This document shows positions 30,844 to 43,586 of a DNA stretch of 64,000 nucleotides, piece after piece. Under the pieces are notes generated by a model that did no database searches, was not told the origin of the DNA, and worked only from the letters and a program-made list of their open reading frames with translations. Made by a program: the position numbers and the translations under genes. The stretch is from positions 225,863,684 through 225,927,683 of the forward strand of contig NC_057808.1 in the NCBI RefSeq assembly GCF_018294505.1, read 5' to 3'. The stretch comes from Triticum aestivum. Its lineage: Eukaryota > Streptophyta > Magnoliopsida > Poales > Poaceae. Numbering within the stretch: the stretch's first letter is position 1; every line of letters begins with the position of its first letter.

Positions 30844-32595
30844 TGTTGGGGAACGCAGTAATTTCAAAAAAAAATCCTACGCACACGCAAGATCATGGTG
30901 ATGCATAGAAACGAGAGGGGAGAGTGTTGTCCACATACCCTCATAGACCGTAAGCGGAAGCGTTATGACAACGCGGTTGATGTAGTCGTACGTCTTCACG
31001 ATCCGACCGATCCAAGTACCGAAAGTACGGCACCTCCGCGATCTGCACACGTTCGGCTCGGTGACGTCCCACGAACTCTTGATCCAGCTGAGTGTCGAGG
31101 GAGAGCCTCGTCAGCACGATGGCGTGATGACGGTGATGATGAAGCTACCACATAGGGCTTCGCCTAAGCACTGCAACGATATGACCGAGGTGGATTATGG
31201 TGGAGGGGGCACCGCACACGGCTAAGACAATGTCTGTTGTTGTGTTCTAGGGTGCCCCCTGACCCCGTATATAAAGGAGCAAGGGGAAGGCCGGCCGGCT
31301 CTTGGGGCGTGCCAAGGAGGGGAGGAGTCATCCTCCTAGTAGGAGTAGGACTCCCCCTTTCCTAGTCCAACTAGGAGGAGGAAGGGGGGAGGAGGAGAGG
31401 GAGAGAGGGAGGGAAAGAGGGGGCGCCGCCCCCCTCCTTGTCCAATTCGGACTCCTCAAGGGGGGCACGCGGCCAGCCCTATGAACCCCTCCTCTCTCTC
31501 TCTCTCTCTCTCACAAGGCCTATGTTGGCCCATTAGTTCCCCCGAGGGTTCCGATAACCCCCCGGCACTCCGATAATTATCCGGTGACCCCCAGAACTCA
31601 TCCGGTGTCTGAATATAGTCATCCAATATATCAATCTTTACGTCTCGACCATTTCGAGACTCCTCGTCATGTCCGTGGTCACATCCGGGACTCCGAACTA
31701 CCTTTGGTACATCAAAACACATAAACTCATAATATCGATCGTCACCGAATGTTAAGCGTGCGGACCCTACGGGTTCGAGAACTATGTAGATATGACCGAT
31801 ACACGTCTCCGGTCAATAAGCAATAGTGGAACCTGGATGTTCATATTGGCTCCCACATATTCTACGAAGATCTTTATCGGTCAAACCGCATAACGATATA
31901 TGTTGTTCCCTTTGTCATCGGTATGTTACTTGCCCGAGATTCGATCGTCGGTATCTCAATACCTAGTTCAATCTCGTTACCTACAAGTCTCTTTACTCGT
32001 TCCGTAATGCATCATCCTGCAACTAACTAATTAGTCACATTGCTTGCAAGGCTTATAGTGATGTGCATTACTGAGAGGGCCCAGAGATACCTCTCCGACA
32101 ATCGGAGAGACAAATCCTAATCTCGATCTATGCCAACTCAACAAGTACCATCGGAGACACCTGTAGAGCACCTTTATAATCACCCAGTTACGTTGTGACG
32201 TTTGGTATCACACTAATTAAGTTTTCCTCTGGTATTCGGGAGTTGCATAATCTCATAGTCATAAGAACATGTATAAGTCATGAAGAAAGCAATAGCAATA
32301 TACTAAACGATCAAATGCTAAGCTAACAGAATGGAAGTCAATCACATCATTCTCTAATGATGTGATGCCGTTAATCAAATGACAACTCATGTCTATGGCT
32401 AGGAAACTTAACCATGTTTGATTCAACGAGCTAGTCAATTAGAGGCATACTAGTGACACTCTGTTTTGTCTATGTATTCACACATGTACTAAGTTTCCGG
32501 TTAAAACAATTCTAGCATGAATAATAAACATTTATCATGATATAAGGAAATATAAATAACAACTTTATTATTGCCTCTAGGGCATATTTCCTTCA
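30844..32595 (-). mobile_element. 3' LTR of element C
   Basis: 1752 bp. The plus-strand left edge is TGTTGGGGAACGCAG. A short (CT)n run lies at 31490-31513. Confidence 0.9.
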
Positions 32596-32612
32596 GTCTC
32601 CCACTTGCACTA
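32596..32612 (-). promoter_or_regulatory. Polypurine tract of element C
   Basis: The minus strand reads GTGCAAGTGGGAGAC just before the LTR start, the expected Angela-type primer site. Confidence 0.75.
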
Positions 32613-32615
32613 GAG

Positions 32616-34906
32616 TCAATAATCTAGATTACACGGTAATGATTCTAACACCCATGGAGTCTTGGTGCTGATCACATGTTTTGCTCGTGAGAGAGGCTTA
32701 GTCAACGGGTCTGCAACATTCAGATCCATATGTATATTGAAAATCTCTATGTCTCCCTCCTTGACTTGATCGCGGATGGAATTGAAGCGTCTCTTGATGT
32801 GCTTCGTTCTCTTGTGAAATCTGGATTCCTTTGCCAAGGAAGTTGCACCAGTATTGTCGCAAAAGATTTTCATTGGACCCGATGCACTAGATATGACACC
32901 TAGATCGGATATGAACTCCTTCATCCGGACTCCTTCATTTGCTGCTTCCGAAGCAACTATGTACTCTGCTTCACACGTAGATCCCGCCACGACGCTTTGC
33001 TTAGAACTGTACCAACTTACAGCTCCACCGTTCAATATAAATACGAATCCGGTTTGTGACTTAGATTCATCCAGATCAGTGTCAAAGCTTGCATCGACGT
33101 AACCATTTACGACGAGCTCTTTGTCACCTCCATAAACGAGAAACATATCCTTAGTCCTTTTCAGGTATTTCCAGTGATCCACTCCTGGATTACTTTGGTA
33201 CCTCCGTGCTAAACTAATAGCAAGGCACACATCATGTCTGGTACACAACATTGCATACATGATAGAACCTATGGCCGAAGCATAGGGAATGACTTTCATT
33301 TTCTCTCTATCTTCTGCAGTGGTCGGGCATTGAGTCTGACTCAACTTCACACCTTGTAACACAGGCAAGAACCCTTTCTTTGCTTGATCCATTTTGAATT
33401 TCTTCAAAACTTTGTCAAGGTATGTGCTTTGTGAAAGTCCAATTCAGCGTCTTGATCTATCTCTATAGATCTTAATGCCCAATATATAAGTAGCTTCACC
33501 GAGGTCTTTCATTGAAAAAATCTTATTCAAGTATCCTTTTATGCTATCCAGAAATTCTATATCATTTCCAATCAACAATATGTCATCCACATATAATATT
33601 AGAAATGCTATAGAGCTCCCACTCACTTTCTTGTAAATACAGGCTTCTCTAAAAGTCTGTATAAAACCATATGCTTTGATCACACTATCAAAACGTTTAT
33701 TCCAACTCCGAGATGCTTGCACCAGTCCATAAATGGATTGCTGGAGCTTGCACAGTTTGTTAGCATCCTTTGGATCGATAAAACCTTTAGGTTGCATCAT
33801 ATACAACTCTTCTTCCAGAAATCCATTCAGGAATGCAGTCTTTACCATTTGCCAAATTTCATAATCATAAAATGCAGCAATTGCTAACATGATTTGGACG
33901 GACTTAAGCATCGCTACAGGTGAGAATGTCTCATTGTAGTCAACTCCTTGAACTTGTTGAAAACCTTTCGCAACAAGTCGAGCTTTGTAGACAGTAACAT
34001 TACCGTCAGCGTCAGTCTTCTCCTTGAAGATCCATTTATTCTTGATGGCTTGCCGATCATCGGGCAAGTCAATCAAAGTCCACACTTTGTTCTCATACAT
34101 GCATCCCATCTCAGATTTCATGGCCTCAAGCCATTTCGCGGAATTTGGGCTCATCATCGCTTCCTCATAGTTCGTAGGTTCGTCATGGTCGAGTTCCAGA
34201 ACAGGATTACCATACCACTCTGGTGCGGACCTTACTCTGGTTGACCGACGAGGTTCGGTAGTAACTTGATCTGAAGTTACATGATCATCATCATTAGCTT
34301 CCTCATTAATTGGTGTAGGACTCACAGGAACAGATTTCTGTGATGAACTACTTTCCAATAAGGGAGCAGGTACACTTACCTCATCAAGTTCTACTTTCCT
34401 CCCACTCACTTCTTTCGAGAGAAATTCGTTCTCTAGAAAGGATCCATTCTTAGAAACCAATGTCTTTCCTTCAGTCCTGTGATAGAAGGTGTACCCAACA
34501 GTCTCCTTTGGGTATCCTATGAAGACATATTTCTCCGATTTGGGTTCGAGCTTATCAGGTTGAAGCTTTTTCACATAAGCATCGCAGCCCCAAACTTTAA
34601 GAAACGACAACTTAGGTTTCTTGCCAAACCATAGTTCATAAGGTGTCGTCTCAACGGATTTAGATGGTGCCCTATTTAACGTGAATACAACTGTCTCTAA
34701 AGCATAACCCCAAAACGATAGAGGTAAATCAGTAAGAGACATCATAGGTTGCACCGTATCTAATAAAGTGCAGTTACGACGTTCGGACACACCATTACGC
34801 TGTGGTGTTCCGGGTGGCGTGAGTTGCGAAACTATTCCGCATTGTTTCAAATGAAGACCAAACTCGTAACTCAAATATTCTCCTCCACGATCAGATTGTA
34901 GAAACT
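32616..34906 (-). pseudogene. Copia pol: integrase C-terminus, reverse transcriptase, RNase H (element C)
   Basis: Codes for the second half of the Copia polyprotein. The integrase part has SDRGGEY and QRNGVSERRN, the second Asp and the Glu of the DDE triad. RT carries KNKWIFKEK, KARLVAKGFQQ and the YVDDILLIGND active-site box. RNase H has YVDASFDTD, CEAEYI and CDNTGA. Two lesions are clear: an in-frame TGA at about 33441-33443, between RT and RNase H, and loss of the motif A Asp codon (IWQMVKTAFLNG where the family has a D before VKTAF). Either would stop replication, so this copy is dead. Confidence 0.9.
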
Positions 34907-36283
34907 TTATTTTCTTGTTACGATGATTTCCACTTCACTCTGAAGTTCTTTGAACTTTTCAAATGTTTCAGACTTATGTTTCATCAAGTAGATATACCCA
35001 TATCTGCTCAAATCATCTGTGAAGGTGAGAAAATAACGATATCCGCCGCGAGCCTCAATATTCATTGGACCACATACATCAGTATCTATGATTTCCAACA
35101 AATCTGTTGCTCGCTCCATTGTTCCGGAGAATGGCATTTTAGTCATCTTGCCCATGAGGCATGGTTCGCAAGTACCAAGTGATTCATAATCAAGTGATTT
35201 CAAAAGTCCATTAGAATGGAGTTTCTTCATGCGCTTTACACCAATATGACCCAAACGGCAGTGCCACAAATAAGTTGCACTATCATTATCAAATCTGCAT
35301 CGTTTGGCTTCAATATTATGAATATGTGTGTCACTACTATCGCGATTCAACAAAAATAGACCACTCTTCAAGGGTGTATGACCATAAAAGATATTACTCA
35401 TATAAATAGAACAACCATTATTCTCTGATTTAAATGAATAACCGTCTCGCATCAAACAAGATCCAGATATAATTTTCATGCTTAACGCTGGCACCAAATA
35501 ACAATTATTCGGGTCTAAAACTAATCCCGAAGGTAGATGTAGAGGTAGCGTCCCGACCGCGATCACATAAACTTTGGAACCATTTCCCACGCGCATCGTC
35601 ACCTCGTCCTTAGCCAATCTTCGCTTAATCTTTAGTCCCTGTTTCGAGTTGCAAATATTAGCAACAGAACCAGTATCAAATACCCAGGCACTACTGCGAG
35701 CATTAGTAAGGTACACATCAATAACATGTATATCACATATACCTTTGTTCACCTTGCCATCCTTCTTATCCGCCAAATACTTGGGGCAGTTCCGCTTCCA
35801 GTGACCAGTCCCTTTGTAATAGAAGCACTCAGTCTCAGGCTTAGGTCCATACTTGGGCTTCTTCACTTGAGCAGCAACTTGCTTGCCGTTCTTCTTGAAG
35901 TTCCCCTTCTTCCCTTTACCCTTTTTCTTGAAACTGGTGGTCTTGTTGACCATCAACACTTGATGCTCTTTCTTGATTTCTACCTCCGCAGCCTTTAGCA
36001 TTGCGAAGAGCTCGGGAATTGTCTTATCCATCGCTTGCATATTATGGTTCATCACGAAGCTCTTGTAGCTTGGTGACAGTGATTGAACAATTCTGTCAAT
36101 GACACTATCATCAGGAAGATTAACTCCCACTTGAATCAAGTGATTGTTATACCCATACATTTTGAGTATATGCTCACTGACAGAACTATTCTCCTCCATT
36201 TTGCAGCTGTAGAACTTATTGGAGACTTCATATCTCTCAATCCGGGCATTTGCTTGAAATATTAACTTCAACTCCTGGAACAT
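34907..36283 (-). pseudogene. Copia gag, protease and integrase N-terminus (element C)
   Basis: Open for 458 codons. Order: gag (about 1-130), Lys-rich linker, zinc knuckle CFYYKGTGHWKRNC (about 163-176), protease active site VFDTGSVANIC (about 210), GAG-pre-integrase HLWHCRLGHIG-type segment (about 345) and integrase start DTDVCGPM (about 400). The second knuckle Cys is Tyr, which should impair zinc binding. A frameshift near 34915-34930 separates this ORF from the next, and another near 36300 separates it from the gag start. Confidence 0.9.
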
Positions 36284-36580
36284 CTCATATGCTCCATGAC
36301 ATTCAAAACGTCATTGAAGTCCCGGTTCTAAGCCGTAAGGCATGGCACACTGAACTATCGAGTAGTCATCAGCTTTGCTCTGCCAGACGTTCATAACATC
36401 TGGCGTTGCTCCTGCAGCGGGTTTGGCACCTAGCGGTGCTTCTAGGACGTAATTCTTCTGTGCAGCAATGAGGATAATCCTCAAGTTACGGACCCAGTCC
36501 GTGTAGTTGCTACCATGTTCTTTCAACTTAGCTTTCTCTAGGAACGCATTAAAATTCAACGGAACAACAGCACGGGCCAT
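36284..36580 (-). pseudogene. Copia gag N-terminus (element C)
   Basis: Starts MARAVVPLNFNAFLEKAKLK at 36580 and runs to a frameshift near 36310. This is the usual Angela-type gag start, and the product would form the particle's capsid. Confidence 0.85.
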
Positions 36581-37797
36581 CTATCTACAACAATATAGTC
36601 ATGCAAAATACTATCAGGTACTAAGCTCATGATAAATTAAAGTTCAATTAATCAAATTACTTAAGAACTCCCACGTAGATAGACATCCCTCTAATCATCT
36701 AAGTGATCATGTGATCCAAATCAACTAAACCATGTCCGATCATCACGTGAGATGGAGTAGTTTTCAATGGTGAACATCACTATGTTGATCATATCTACTA
36801 TATGATTCACGCTCGACCTTTCGGTCTCAGTGTTCCGAGGCCATATCTACATATGCTAGGCTCATCATGTTTAACCCGAGTATTCTACGTGTGCAAAACT
36901 GGCTTGCACCCGTTGTAGGTGAACATAGAGCTTATCACACCCGATCATCAGTGGTGTCTCGGCACGACGAAATTTTGCAACGGTGCATACTCAGGGAGAA
37001 CACTTGTACCTTGAAATTTAGTGAGAGATCATCTTATAATGCTACCGCTGAACTAAGCAAAATAAGATGCATAAAGGATAAACATCACATGTAATCAATA
37101 TAAGTGATATGATATGGCCATCATCATCTTGTGCCTTTGATCTCCATCTCCAAAGCACCGTCATGATCACCATCGTCACCGGCTTGACACCTTGATCTCC
37201 ATCGAAGCATCGTTGTCATCTCGCCAACTATTGCTTCTATGATTAGCACTACCGCTTAGTGATAAAGTAAAGCAATTACATGGCGATTGCATTTCATATA
37301 GTAAAGCGACAACCATATGGCTCCTGCCAGTTGTCGATAAATCCGTTATAAAACATGATCATCTCATACAATAAAATTTAGCATCATGTCTTGACCATAT
37401 CACATCACAACATGCCCTGCAAAAACAAGTTAGACGTCCTCTACTTTGTTGTTGCAAGTTTTACGTGGCTGCTACGGGCTGAGCAAGAACCGTTGTTACC
37501 TACGCATCAAAACCACGATGATTTTTCGTCAAGTATGTGATGTTTTAACCTTCAACAAGGACCGGGCGTAGCCACACTCGATTCAACTAAAGTTGGAGAA
37601 ACTGACACCCGCCAGCCACCTGTGTGCGAAGCACGTCGGTAGAACCAGTCTCGCGTAAGCGTACGCGTAATGTCGGTCCGGGCCGCTTCATCCAACAATA
37701 CCATCGAATCAAAGTATGACATGCTGGTAAGCAGTATGACTATTATCGCCCACAACTCACTTGTGTTCTACTCGTCCATACAACACCTACGCATAAA
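36581..37797 (-). mobile_element. Untranslated leader of element C
   Basis: About 1.2 kb between the primer site and gag with no long ORF. Long leaders are usual in Angela-type elements. I saw no further structure I could support. Confidence 0.6.
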
Positions 37798-37813
37798 CCT
37801 GGCTCGGATGCCA
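37798..37813 (-). promoter_or_regulatory. Primer binding site of C, initiator-Met type
   Basis: The minus strand reads TGGCATCCGAGCCAGG next to the LTR, a slightly decayed TGGTATCAGAGCC-type site. Confidence 0.75.
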
Positions 37814-37814
37814 C

Positions 37815-39549
37815 TGTAGGGGAACGCAGTAATTTCAAGAAAATTCCTACGCACACGCAAGATCATGGTGATGCATAGCAACGAGAGGGGAGAGTGTTGT
37901 CCATGTACCCTCGTAGACCGTAAGCGGAAGCGTTATGACAACGCGGTTGATGTAGTCATATGTCTTCACGATCCGGCCGATCCTAGTACCGAAAGTACGG
38001 CACCTCCACGATCTGCACACGTTCGGCTCGGTGACGTCCCACGAACTCTTGATCCAGCTGGGTGTCGAGGGAGAGCTTCGTCAGCACGACGGCGTGATGG
38101 CGGTGATAATGAAGCTACCGCGCAGGGCTTCGCCTAAGCACTGCAACGATATGAGCGAGGTGGATTATGGTGGAGGGGGGCACTGCACATGGCTAAGACA
38201 ATGTCTGTTGGTGTGTTCTAGGGTGCCCCCTGCCCCCGTATATAAAGGAGCAAAGGGGAGGCCGGCCGGCCCTTGGGGCGTCCCAAGGAGGGGAGGAGTC
38301 CTCCTCCTAGTAGGAGTAGGACTCCCCCTTTCCTAGTCCAACTAGGAGGAGGAAGGGGGGAGGAAGGAGAGGGAGAGAGGGAGGGAAAGAGGGGGCGCCC
38401 CCCTCCTTGTCCAATTTGGACTCCTCAAGGGGGGGCGGCCAGCCCTATGGCCCCCTCCTCTCTCTCTCACAAGGCCCACATTGGCCCATTAGTTCCCCCG
38501 GGGTTCCGATAACCCCCCGGCACTCCGATAATTATCCGGTGACCCCCAAAACTCATCCGGTGTCCGAATATAGTCATCCAATATATCAATCTTTACGTCT
38601 CGACCATTTTGAGACTCCTCGTCATGTCCGTGATCACATCTGGGACTCTGAACTATCTTCGGTACATCAAAACACATAAACTCATAATATTGATCGTCAC
38701 CAAACGTTAAGCGAGCGGACCCTATCGTTTCGAGAACTATGTAGACATGACTGAGACACGTCTCCGGTCAATAACCAATAGCGGAACCTGGATGTTCATA
38801 TTGGCTCCCACATATTCTACGAAGATCTTTATTGGTCAAACCGCATAACGATATACGTTGTTCCCTTTGTTATCGGTATGTTACTTGCCCGAGATTCGAT
38901 CGTCGGTATCTCAATACCTAGTTGAATCTCGTTACCTGCAAGTCTCTTTACTCGTTCTGTAATGCATCATCCCGCAGCTAACTCATTAGTCACTTTGCTT
39001 GCAAGGCTTATAGTGATGTGCATTACCGAGAGGGCCTAGAGATACCTCTCCGACAATCGGAGTGACAAATCCTAATCTCGATCTATGCCAACTCATCAAG
39101 TACCATCGGAGACACCTTTAGAGCACCTTTATAATCACCCAGTTACGTTGTGACGTTTGGTAGCACACTAAGTGTTCCTCCGGTATTCGGGAGTTGCATA
39201 ATCTCATAGTCATAGGAACATGTATAAGTCATGAAGAAAGCAATAGCAATATACTAAATGATCAAGTGCTAAGCTAACAGAATGGGTCAAGTCAATCACA
39301 TCATTCTCTAATGAGGTGATCCCGTTAATCAAATGACAACTCATGTCTATGGCTAGGAAACTTAACCATCTTTGATTCAATGAGCTAGTCAAGTAGAGGC
39401 ATACTAGTGACACTCTGTTTTGTCTATGTATTCACACATGTACTAAGTTTCCGGTTAATACAATTCTAGCATGAATAATAAACATTTATCATGATATAAG
39501 GAAATATAAATAACAACTTTATTATTGCCTCTAGGGCATATTTCCTTCA
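37815..39549 (-). mobile_element. 5' LTR of element C
   Basis: 1735 bp, from TGTAGGGGAACG (plus-strand edge) to ATTTCCTTCA. Confidence 0.9.
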
Positions 39550-39554
39550 ATATC

Positions 39555-42064
39555 AAGTATAACAAAGTCTATTAAGATAGTAACATTTGCAACTACAACA
39601 CATCCTCACAAACATCGATATGTATGGCAGTTGATTTTTCAGCCAAATGCAATGATATTTTAGTGGGAGTGAGTTTATTCAAATCAAGTCTTTTATATAA
39701 AGGGAAAGGCGTAACACTAACATCGGCTCCTAAATCACACAAAGCAGTTTTGACATAATTTCTTTTAATGGAGCATGGTATAGTTGGTATTCCTGGATCT
39801 CCTAGTTTCTTAGGTACTCCATCCATAAAAGAATAGTTTGCAGGCATGCTGGATATTTCAGCTTCAAGTATTTTACTTTTATTCATGACAATATCTTTCA
39901 TATATTTTGCATAAGGGTCCATCTTTAAAATATCAATCAAACGAGTACGCAAAAAGACTGGCCTAAGCATTTCAGCAAAGCGTTCAAATTCTTCCTCATC
40001 TCTATTCTTAGATGGTTTAGGTGGAAAGGGCATGGTTTTTTGAACCCATGGTTCTCTTTCCTTACCACGTTTTCTAGCAACAAAATCTCTTTTATCATAA
40101 CGTTTATTTTTTAGGTGGTGGGTTATCAAGATCAACATTGGGTTCTATTTCAACATCTTTATCTGGTTCTTTATCATTGTCTGGTTGAGCATATACATGA
40201 ACATCATCATTGTCATTATCACTAGGTGAATGTTCGTTGCCAGATTGAGTTTCAGCATCGGAAATAGAAACATCATTACTATCCTCAGAAGGTTTTCTAC
40301 CCCAGGTTCACTACAAGTATACAAAGTCCTATCATTTTTCTTTCTCTTTTTCTTTTTAGATGGACTAGGTGCATCGAGTTCGATTCTTCGAGAGTCTTGT
40401 TCAATTCTTTTAGGGTGATCTTCAGGATAAAGTGGCTCCTGAGTCATTCTACCTCCTCTAGTCATTACTCTAACAGCATGATCATACATATTATTATTTA
40501 TTTCATTGAGCAATTCACTTTGAGATTTAGCAACTTGTTCTAACTGAGTTTAGACCATAGAAGCATGTTTACGTACACCTTTGACATCATTAACAATAAG
40601 TCACTCAAGCTATCAATCATGTAGGCATTTCGTTTCAATTGTTTCATAACATTTGCATTGAAATGATCTTGCTCAATAATGTAATTGTCAAATTCATACA
40701 AGCATTGACTAGGAGATTTATTATAAGGAATATCACCTTCATCAAACTTTATAAGATAATTTACCTTTACCACCTGTAGTGGTGTGTCAATACCATGTAT
40801 TTCTTCAATAGGTGGTAAATTCTTAATATCTTCAGCTTCAATACCTTTTTCCTTCATACATTTCTTTGCTTCTTGCATATCTTCAGGACTGAGAAATAAA
40901 ATACCCTCTTCTTCGGAGTGGGTTTAGGCGGTGGTTCAGGAAGTGTCCAATCATTATCATTCTTCAATATATTATTCAATAGTTCCTCGGCTTGTTCAAT
41001 AGTTCGTTCCCTGAAAACACAACCAGCACAACTATCGAGGTAGTCCCTAGAAGCATCGTTAGTCCATTATAGAATATATCAAGTATTTCATTTTTCTTAA
41101 GAGGATGATCAGGCAAAGCATTCAGTAACTGGAGAAGCCTCCCCCCAAGCTTGTGCGAGATTCTCTTCTTCAATTTGCACAAAGTTAAATATTTCATGTA
41201 AGGCGGCTTGTTTCTGATGAGCAGGAAAATATTTTTCAGAGATGTAATAAATCATATCCTGGAGACTACACACACAACCAGGAGCAAGAGTATTATACCA
41301 TATCTTAGCATCACCCTTTAATGAGAAAGGAAATAACTTGAGGATATAGTAATAGCGAATTTTCTCCTCATGAGAAAATAGGGTGGCTATATCATTTAAT
41401 TTAGTAAGATGTGCCACAACCATTTCAGTTTGGCAGCCTTGGAAAGGGTCAGATTTAACCAAAGTAATTAACTCAGGATCGACAAAGAATTCATAATCCT
41501 TATTAATAATAAATATAGGTGAAGTAGCAAATTTAGGATCATATTTCATTCTAGCATTCAAAGATTTTCCTTTCACCTTGCATAGTAATTTCTTAAGATC
41601 ATCTCTATCATTAAAAGCAAGAAAATACCTAGATACCTCTCCATACATAACATAACCTGTAGGTATCTTAGGCAACTCATATCTAGGAGCGCTAGGTCGA
41701 ATAGGTGTTTCATAGTTTCCAGTTTCAATAACTTCATCAGTTCAGTAATCTCATTAGTTTCAGCCTTCTCAAATTCTTTAGCTCTAGCAAGTTGTTCATC
41801 AAGAAATTGACCTAGTGGCATAGTCTTATCAGGCAAAGTTCTAGCATCATTCATAGAAAAAGTATCATCATCAATTACTTGCAACATATCATAATTAATA
41901 GCAGGTGGTGGTGTTGCAAGCATACTCACAACACAAGGTGAATCAAGTGCAGAGCTAGATAACAGTTCCTTACCTCCCCTCGTCTTAGAGGGAATGATCT
42001 TGGTTCTATCATCCTTAAGATTCTTATAGTGATCAACAGATATAAATCCCAAGTGACTCAACAA
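39555..42064 (-). pseudogene. Athila gag and protease N-terminus (element B)
   Basis: Read from 42064 on the minus strand: an N-terminal region (MLSHLGFISVDHY...), the gag capsid domain near 41400-41200 (LFPFSLKGDAKIWYNTLAPG), a charged linker with Lys runs (about 40320-40370), and the protease start CDLGADVSVTPFPLYKRLDL near 39690, with the Asp of the retropepsin-like active site. The frame is broken at least five times (near 41650, 41150, 40900, 40520 and 40140). The protease continues at 30838-30496 across element C. Gag packages the RNA, so this piece may once have served B in cis. Confidence 0.8.
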
Positions 42065-42077
42065 ATATAGCTATGCT

Positions 42078-42094
42078 CTCCGGCAACGGCGCCA
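42078..42094 (-). promoter_or_regulatory. Primer binding site of B, tRNA-Asp type
   Basis: The minus strand reads TGGCGCCGTTGCCGGAG, 11 nt inside the LTR end at 42106. Confidence 0.85.
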
Positions 42095-42105
42095 GAGAAA
42101 GGTCT

Positions 42106-42500
42106 TGATAACCCACAAGTATAGGGGATCGCAACATTTTTTGAGTGTAGAGTATTCAACCCAAATTTATTGATTCGACACAAGGGGAGCCAAAGAATAT
42201 TTGCAAGTATTAGCAGTTGAGTTGTCAATTCAACCACACCTGGCGACTAAATATCTGCAGCAGAGTGATCAGTAGCACAGCAATATGGTAATCTGATAGT
42301 GATAGCAATGATAGTAAAAGTAACAGTAATGGTAGCAACGTAGCAATTGTGACAGTAGTAGCAACAGTAGCAACTTAGCAAGAAACAATATGTGAAATAC
42401 TCGTAGGCATTGGATCGGTGATAACGTTGGATAACATTCATCAAGTAACAGTCATAACCTAGGGCGACATAGAAGTAGCTCCAATTCATGAATGTAATGT
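42106..42500 (-). mobile_element. 5' LTR of element B, PBS-proximal part
   Basis: Starts TGATAACCCACAAG on the plus strand and matches 18871-19280. It is interrupted by element D at 42501 and resumes at 49387. Confidence 0.85.
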
Positions 42501-43478
42501 TGTAGGGTGGAACCCTAGATGGAGATCTTTCACGAATTGGAGGGGAAATCCCCAAGAACACGAAGAACACGAAGAACACAAGAGAGGGGAAACACTCAAA
42601 TTGACTAGATCCAATCACACATATGCTAGATCCAATCACACAAAGAGATACAAAGGTCCAAATCCAACACAAGAAGATACAAGAGGTAACTAGTTCATCC
42701 CAATCCTATGAGGAGAGAGGTCTTGATGATCCTATGATGGGGATCCTTCCCTAGATGGGGGTCTTGATATCCACTAGGGATCTTCTCCTAGGAGGTCTTG
42801 ATCTCCTAGAGGAGTGGGTACAAGGAGCAAAGCTCTCTAATGTCTCTCATATACTTTGCTATCCCCTCAAATGAGCTAGGGAAGGGGTATATATAGCCTA
42901 TGGACGAAATGTGAGGGAGAGAGGGGTACAAGGGTCAAAGACCACAAAATGCGTGCAGGCATACGGAGCAGTCCGGGCACCCGGGGGTCGCTGGGATGAG
43001 GAGGCCGGGCAGCCGGGGTGAAGTCCGGGCACCGGGGGTAGCGCCAGGTGAGGGTGCGGGCACCCGGGGGTCGGGGTGCGGGCACCCAGGGGTGAAAGCC
43101 CGGGCACCCGGGGTGGTCAGGGGCCGCACCCCTTGGGGGCCGGGGGTCGGGGCACCCGGGGCATAGGAGGCCGGGCACCCGGGGTGGTCCGAGGCCTCCG
43201 GTGCTTCGCGTCTTGGTGTCCCTCTTCCTCCTTCTTCTCCCTTCTTGGATGGTGTAGATGTTCTCTTGCGCTTTAACTCCTCCTCGTCGTCGATGAAGCT
43301 CTGGTAATACCTATGCATGCACACGAGATGGATGTCAAGTAGTATACCATCCTCGAAGGGGTCAAGTGAACACGTGTAAAGGAGATGAATAACCTTTATG
43401 TATGTGAAGTAGATGTCGCGCGTGTCACTTGCCGAACGGACTCTTGACATGGTGTTGTCCGTAGGATGCTCCGCATCA
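42501..43478 (-). mobile_element. 3' LTR of element D
   Basis: 978 bp. On the minus strand it starts TGATGCGGAGCATCC and ends GGTTCCACCCTACA. Holds a GC-rich hairpin minisatellite. Confidence 0.85.
42959..43178 (-). repeat. GC-rich minisatellite with CGGGCACCCG units (D 3' LTR)
   Basis: About ten irregular copies of CCGGGCACCCGGGG, spaced roughly 15-30 bp, alternating with GGGGTCGG or GGGGTGA. Each core CGGG-CA-CCCG can fold back on itself. Apparent proline-rich ORFs across it are by-products of the repeat. Confidence 0.85.
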
Positions 43479-43493
43479 TCCCCTCCCCCTTGG
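43479..43493 (-). promoter_or_regulatory. Polypurine tract of element D
   Basis: The minus strand reads CCAAGGGGGAGGGGA, immediately before the LTR start. It fixes the element's orientation and LTR boundary. Confidence 0.85.
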
Positions 43494-43586
43494 AAAAGAT
43501 CCGACCTCGGATCGAAAACCAAATCACCATGGGAAAGAGATGGTGTCGCCTTGTAGGAGTGAACGTTCACCAAGTACTCATGGTTT

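Larger units (their letters stand above)
30844..39549 (-). mobile_element. Angela-like Copia retrotransposon C (minus strand), TSD ATATC
   Basis: LTRs 30844-32595 and 37815-39549, an iMet-type primer site, a polypurine tract, and a gag-protease-integrase-RT-RNase H order typical of Copia. ATATC flanks it at 30839-30843 and 39550-39554. LTR ends (TGAAGGAAATATGCCCTAGA on the minus strand) and polyprotein match my recollection of the wheat/barley Angela family. It is inserted in B's protease region. Confidence 0.93.

Noticed and set aside
30895..31155. ORFs inside the Angela-like LTRs (also 37865-38336)
   Set aside because: They lie fully in LTR sequence, occur in both LTR copies and show no domain.
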